A stretch of 64,000 bases of DNA. Source: Oxytricha trifallax (Eukaryota > Ciliophora > Spirotrichea > Sporadotrichida > Oxytrichidae). The first letter of the stretch is position 1. Every line of letters starts with the position of its first letter. This document shows, piece after piece, positions 60,111 through 64,000 of the stretch. The DNA lies in NCBI GenBank assembly GCA_000711775.1, contig ARYC01017338.1:51177-115176 (forward strand). The letters are read 5' to 3'. The notes below the pieces were generated by a model. That model did no database searches. It was not told where the DNA came from and saw only the letters and a list, made by a program, of their open reading frames with translations. The translations under genes were made by a program, and so were the position numbers.

Positions 60111-61015
60111 TGGAATCACTCAATGATCAAATGAAAAGAGTCGAGGCTCAAGAAATGATCTCAAGATTCAGAAGTAAGGAAGATCTCTATCGATATTTAA
60201 CTTTACATGGTAAGATAACTTGACGACTATTGACATCTTAAACAGTTGGATTATTCCTTCCGACGATGGAAGGTACCAAAATCTCATTTCTAAGAGCGAT
60301 ACTCTGTGATGAGAAGAAAGCCTTCAAAAACACTGAAATTAAGTTGATAGAAATACCAAACTACCCTGAGATTTCAGTCACTAATCTTTATGAGGATGCC
60401 ATGAAAGATGATGAGTTGGAAGTTTATCTTCCTACCAAAAAACAACTCTCTAACAAACTACCAGAAAGGAGCTTCTTCTTTGGTGTTCTTGGCACTTTAA
60501 GAGAGAGCTATCTCAGAGAGATCATTGAAGAAGCTCACAAGAAACGCTACTCTATTTCTCCTGAAGGTTAAAAGAAGCAAGGCATACTAATAAGCGAGAC
60601 CTGGCTCGCTGAGCTTAAGAAGCATCCATTCCTCTCTCGTACGTAAGCTTTGATTCATAATAACTTTGTAGGGAAACCTGGAACTGGTATATTCCTAATG
60701 AAAGAGCATGCGAAGGTTCACAGAGAGAGGAAGTCATAGACTATTTATGAAGTGAGCAAGAGACTTTATAAAGATGTTTAAAAGCCAGAAGAATTGAACA
60801 TAGATGCAGGAGCTGGCACAAAGAGAAGAAACATGGGCCCAAGCAAGCCATAAGAGAGGAAAAGAAAGAAAAGCCAAACCCCTTTATGGGTTAGTTTAAT
60901 ATGTGAACTTATTCATTCATTTAAATCTAAAACTTATTTATAAACATTCATTCTTCCTTCTCTCGCACAAACTGTTGTCTTATCTATGCTTACTCTCTTG
61001 CAGCTACTCTGAATC
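60111..61015 (+). CDS. TBE 22 kDa-type ORF, function unknown
   Basis: ATG 60111 (MESLNDQMKRVEAQEMISRF), phase-1 GT-AG intron about 60209-60242, then GLFLPTMEGTKISFLRAILC, EIPNYPEISVTNLYEDAMKD, FGVLGTLRESYLREIIEE, GKPGTGIFLMKEHAKVHRER and a basic Lys/Arg-rich end. It lies between the other two TBE ORFs, as in described elements. The 3' end overlaps the transposase ORF on the other strand; its exact stop is uncertain (TGA near 61013). The basic tail suggests nucleic-acid or chromatin contact; that is inference. Confidence 0.75.
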
Positions 61016-61977
61016 AAGTCTACTGTATCTATTGGCAAGTCATGTATTAAGTGATATAGCAGCAGTTTCTTGTAGTGGGTCTTTATTTAACTCCAGTAGA
61101 ATTCAATTCCATTAAATTAAGGGCTTTAAGGAATATTGTATACAGGAGTAATGTTTAACTCTTCATAAGCTTTCTTAGACTCCTTAGTCTTATGAACTGA
61201 GAGGTTATCAACAAACAGGATGATCTCTTAATCAGTGTATTTATCTCTCAGCTTATGTAGGAACTCTATGTACTACTCTCGCTTAATAGAGCGAGGATGA
61301 ATAACATAACTTTCTAAGCCAGAGTCTTCACTAATACCTGCTAAAATTGCATGGGTTACAACCTTCACTTTCTAATCGTAGACTTCTATATTATCATACT
61401 TATTATACCAAGACTTATGAATAAAGGTGTTGAAGGTAAACACAGCTTCATCAGCGTGTATGAACTTGATGTTATTAGTAATAGCTCTCTGCATTTAATC
61501 ATATATATAGTTTAAATTATTACTATAAAATGGCACTGTAAAATCAATCACTCTCTTCACTCTGTTGACAGTCTTGAAAGTAATACCAGTTCTTCTATAA
61601 ATGTTTGCTATAGTTTAAGGAGAGATACGCATGTCAGGAAACTTGCGATGAAACATCACAGCTCGGTAGTCTAGTGGAAAGTGTGCCCAATACTTTAAAG
61701 TCTTCGAGTCGCAGAGGTAGTCAATATGGTGCTGTGAGAACTTTTATTTTCTTGCAGGATGCTTTTCAAGTGCCTGAATTATAATGCTAAACAGCCACAA
61801 GCAATGATACTTAACTGTTGAGGCACTCTTGCGCAGGAGCTTTGCTATAGCAGCATAATTCATTACTAGTTTGACTTAGTCTATATTAATACTTGTACCA
61901 TACCTAAGCTTAAGCAGTAAATCCAAATATTACTCATCAAAAATAGACCCTAAATTTCGCTAATTTCTATTTCTCAT
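60913..61977 (-). CDS. TBE DDE transposase (42 kDa type, IS630/Tc1-like)
   Basis: A single uninterrupted frame, checked codon by codon: ATG 61977 to TGA 60913-60915, 354 residues. N-terminal helix-turn-helix part (VMNYAAIAKLLRKSASTVKY), then the DDE catalytic core: first Asp in KFIHADEAVFTFNTFIHKSW, second in EIILFVDNLSVHKTKESKKA, and the third acidic residue in PQFNGIEFYWSQIKTHYKK (the NPIEN-like site). It cuts and joins at element ends; in Oxytricha TBE transposases are implicated in genome rearrangement. Gln is largely TAA/TAG. No frameshift, unlike its kinase neighbour. Confidence 0.92.
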
Positions 61978-62100
61978 TTTGCAATTTGACCTAATTTCTC
62001 AACTAACCCCAATAAAGACCCCAACTATACCGTACAAATCAAAGCACTTATAAACCTTACTAAGGGGTTTTGGGGTTTTGATTCGATTAAAAGTAAGAAT

Positions 62101-62766
62101 ATGTAATTTAATTCCAATGCCAGGTATATCAATGCTGCGAGCCAATCCTAACAAGCACAGTGTGGAATATGTGGAAAAGTTCTACTAAAGAGAACCCTTA
62201 AGAAGCACATTGCTTCTTAACATGCAGTAAATCTTGAGCTTGAAGTAGAGAAGCTAGAACAGGCATTCGCTCAAGATCGCACTCAAAATCAAGAGCCTTT
62301 GTAAATATTGGAGGTATAGGCACCAATAGAAATGAAAGTCTAAAGTGTGATATCAGCTAAAATAGTGCCATAGACTCAAGCGCCTGATAAGAGTGATTTC
62401 TTTAACTTCCCAGAGAAGGCATGGGAGTTTAAGTAGCTGCAACTTAAGGTGAAGCTTCACTGGAAAATTCTTAGCACGCTCAAACCATTGTAGAATGTTC
62501 CAATTCCAGAAAAGCCAGTAATTATATTCGATATTCAATAATTTAGGTCTGCATGCAACACCAGCTGCTCGCCAGAGGTGAGATTCTTGAAGGTGTGTAT
62601 TTCGAATACCTTACACTTGACATATAACTTTATCCAGAGAAAATATATATTAGCTAAAATCTTTAGTATACTCTCAAGCCATGCTTAATATATTAAATAC
62701 TAGAATCAAGGAACAGTCCCTAAGTAAGATAAATATCTCTATTCTATTTTACGATAGAATTCGTGA
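62101..62766 (+). CDS. unrecognised ORF with one C2H2 zinc finger
   Basis: ATG 62101, 20 bp beyond the TBE end, to TGA 62764-62766, 221 residues. After MQFNSNARYINAASQSQQ comes CGICGKVLLKRTLKKHIASQ-H, a CxxC-x12-H-x4-H finger, then KAWEFKQLQLKVKLHWKILS, NVPIPEKPVIIFDIQQF and SPEVRFLKVCISNTLHL. GC content and codon choice are like the TBE ORFs and unlike the surrounding AT-rich DNA. No family recognised. The following ORF overlaps its end in another frame; the two may form one protein after a frameshift or intron. Confidence 0.6.
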
Positions 62767-63554
62767 ACCCCAAAGTAATTGGGCTGATGCAAGAGACTAA
62801 ACGTTCTATTTTTGAGTCTTATCTCAACAGCCAAATGGTTAGGTGTGTCAACAATACATTCGCTGCCTATCTTGACGAGACCAATCCAAACTGTGCAGAG
62901 GCTCTTGAAAATTTAAGGACCAGTGAGAAAATCGACATCGATATCTTTGATTTCTTAGGCTGTACCAAGTTTAATTTCATTCATTCAAAAACACATATCA
63001 GCTGGAAGCCTGGCACCTATAAAGAGAGACCCCGCAAGGGCCAACTACCCTACCAACCATCATCAAAGTAAATTCAGAATGCCAAGAGTTTGTTTGAGCA
63101 AGGATGGTACATGGCGATGGTGTTTCAAAGGCTTGCTAATCATTTCATGAGTTTCTCATACAAGTCCACATCGTTCCAGCATCAATGCCTCATCACCTAT
63201 CTCAAGCAGTGGTTAAATGAAAACAAGTCCCTTAGAGCCTTTAACATCAGGACCAGCAAAGGCGAGGAACTACTATCTATAGCAAAGAGATATGAGAATT
63301 TGATATGCCACCTCCTTCACCCAAACACTAAAATCCACAAGGGTACTATACAGTATCTAAAGAGTCAAGTATCGAAGAGAACTAGCCAGCGCAAGACTCA
63401 ACCTTAGAATTTGCTACCACCCCACCTGCAACTCAGATTGGCAAGAATGATGAAAGCCCTCAACATGGGAACAGTGACAGGATCTCACTGCTTCGAGCAT
63501 GCAACTGCCTACTTGATTGTAAGGGGTGATAAAGAGGAGTGGATTTACGAATGA
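62748..63554 (+). CDS. unrecognised ORF downstream of the zinc-finger ORF
   Basis: Open from about 62748 to TGA 63552-63554: EFVNPKVIGLMQETKRSIFE, MVRCVNNTFAAYLDETNPNC, FLGCTKFNFIHSKTHISWKP, KSLFEQGWYMAMVFQRLANH, YKSTSFQHQCLITYLKQWL, MMKALNMGTVTGSHCFEHAT. Good protein-like composition over about 265 residues, GC-richer than its flanks. No recombinase, reverse transcriptase or DDE motif that I can identify. Overlaps the zinc-finger ORF by a few bases in another frame. Confidence 0.55.
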
Positions 63555-63712
63555 GAGTGAGTTTAGGTGAATTCGTTATATTGAAGTTTAAATTCAGCAT
63601 GTTAAATAATTAATCACATATAATTCATACCTCTATCAACAGCAATCATTACTATACACTGCTGATTTTAATAGTGCATACTTGTATTTATATTTCTATT
63701 TTAATTTATTTC

Positions 63713-64000
63713 AAAACCCCAAAACCCCTCCTTACATGGAATAGCTGTCGTAGTATATTAGAAGTGATGAATAGTCTATTAATTCTCACTCTCAACACAG
63801 TTTTTCATCGTAGTCGATTCTGAACTTTGGGTTTCTCTGCAATCAAGAGCTAGAGGAAATCAAGCAGAGTGCGCTGAAGCCATAGTAGAAGACTATACTC
63901 AAGTGGACATCGGTCGTGCTGTGCACCAACTTCCCCTCAATTCCTAAGCCATTGAAGCTCACTTACACCTCAGGCACTTCCTTAACAATGGGTAGGTGCC
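63713..64000. other. C4A4 telomere-like end and partial ORF at the window edge
   Basis: CAAAACCCCAAAACCCCT at 63714-63731 in left-end orientation, as at a TBE start, but the following bases differ from the TBE repeat at 57959. After about 63800 a frame is open to the edge (LEEIKQSALKPQQKTILKW; FPSIPKPLKLTYTSGTSLTM). It may be another TBE family member or a C4A4 insertion; the rest is outside the window. Confidence 0.5.

Larger units (their letters stand above)
57959..62080. mobile_element. full-length TBE transposon (telomere-bearing element)
   Basis: 4122 bp with long terminal inverted repeats: left CAAAACCCCAAAACCCTTAG then tgaggtttataagtgctttg; right end is the complement (caaagcacttataaacctta ... 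ggggttttggggttttg). ATT is duplicated at 57956-57958 and 62081-62083, fitting the 3-bp ANT duplications known for TBE1. It contains three ORFs in the known TBE order: kinase/zinc finger, 22 kDa-type protein, DDE transposase. TBEs are eliminated during macronuclear development. Confidence 0.93.

Noticed and set aside
1-64000. CRISPR arrays, bacterial operons, ribosome binding sites, riboswitches
   Set aside because: Genetic code, introns and IES structure are those of a ciliate; no such features are seen.

Overview
This window looks like micronuclear (germline) DNA of a hypotrich/spirotrich ciliate of the Oxytricha-Stylonychia type. Open frames only make sense if TAA and TAG encode Gln and TGA is the sole stop. 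Genes carry very short GT-AG introns (26-112 nt) and are also cut by non-GT-AG segments flanked by short direct repeats (IESs with pointers). Two genes have inverted pieces that join through shared pointers (scrambled MDSs). Transposons end in C4A4 telomere-like repeats with an ATT target duplication, as described for Oxytricha TBE elements. Base composition is very AT-rich, so only-TGA frames are often open by chance. I relied on recognisable domains, conserved order and pointer-consistent joins, all read by eye.

Layout. 1-5.2 kb: CDC14-type phosphatase (+, cut by the window edge), then a casein kinase 1-like gene (-) split by a 1.7 kb insertion that has its own ORFs. 5.6-7.7 kb: SURF1-like gene (-), a GC-rich dispersed repeat and a foldback MITE. 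8.6-17.6 kb: two coiled-coil genes (-), a Q/N-rich gene and a DUF4485 gene (+), a second MITE, and a small membrane protein gene. 17.7-23.4 kb: two adjacent scrambled genes, lysine-ketoglutarate reductase and a kelch protein. Each has a body on the minus strand and an inverted piece on the plus strand. 23.7-39.2 kb: small protein, proteasome alpha subunit, MFS sugar transporter, ASCC2-like CUE/RGG protein, LITAF-like membrane protein, a small gene and a Q-rich gene.

39.2-57.4 kb looks germline-limited: TA-rich DNA, decayed TBE copies, decayed MITEs, fragments of a leucine-rich-repeat gene family and an RPS3 pseudogene. 57.4-64 kb holds a foldback element, a full-length TBE transposon (kinase/zinc-finger ORF, 22 kDa-type ORF, DDE transposase), an unrecognised zinc-finger ORF pair directly beyond it, and the start of another C4A4 end.

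The somatic genes are housekeeping and cytoskeletal in flavour (cell-cycle phosphatase, CK1, COX assembly, proteasome, lysine catabolism, sugar uptake, coiled-coil proteins) and do not form a pathway. In the developing macronucleus the IESs, MITEs and TBEs would be removed and the scrambled pieces reordered. The TBE transposase is thought to take part in that elimination in Oxytricha.
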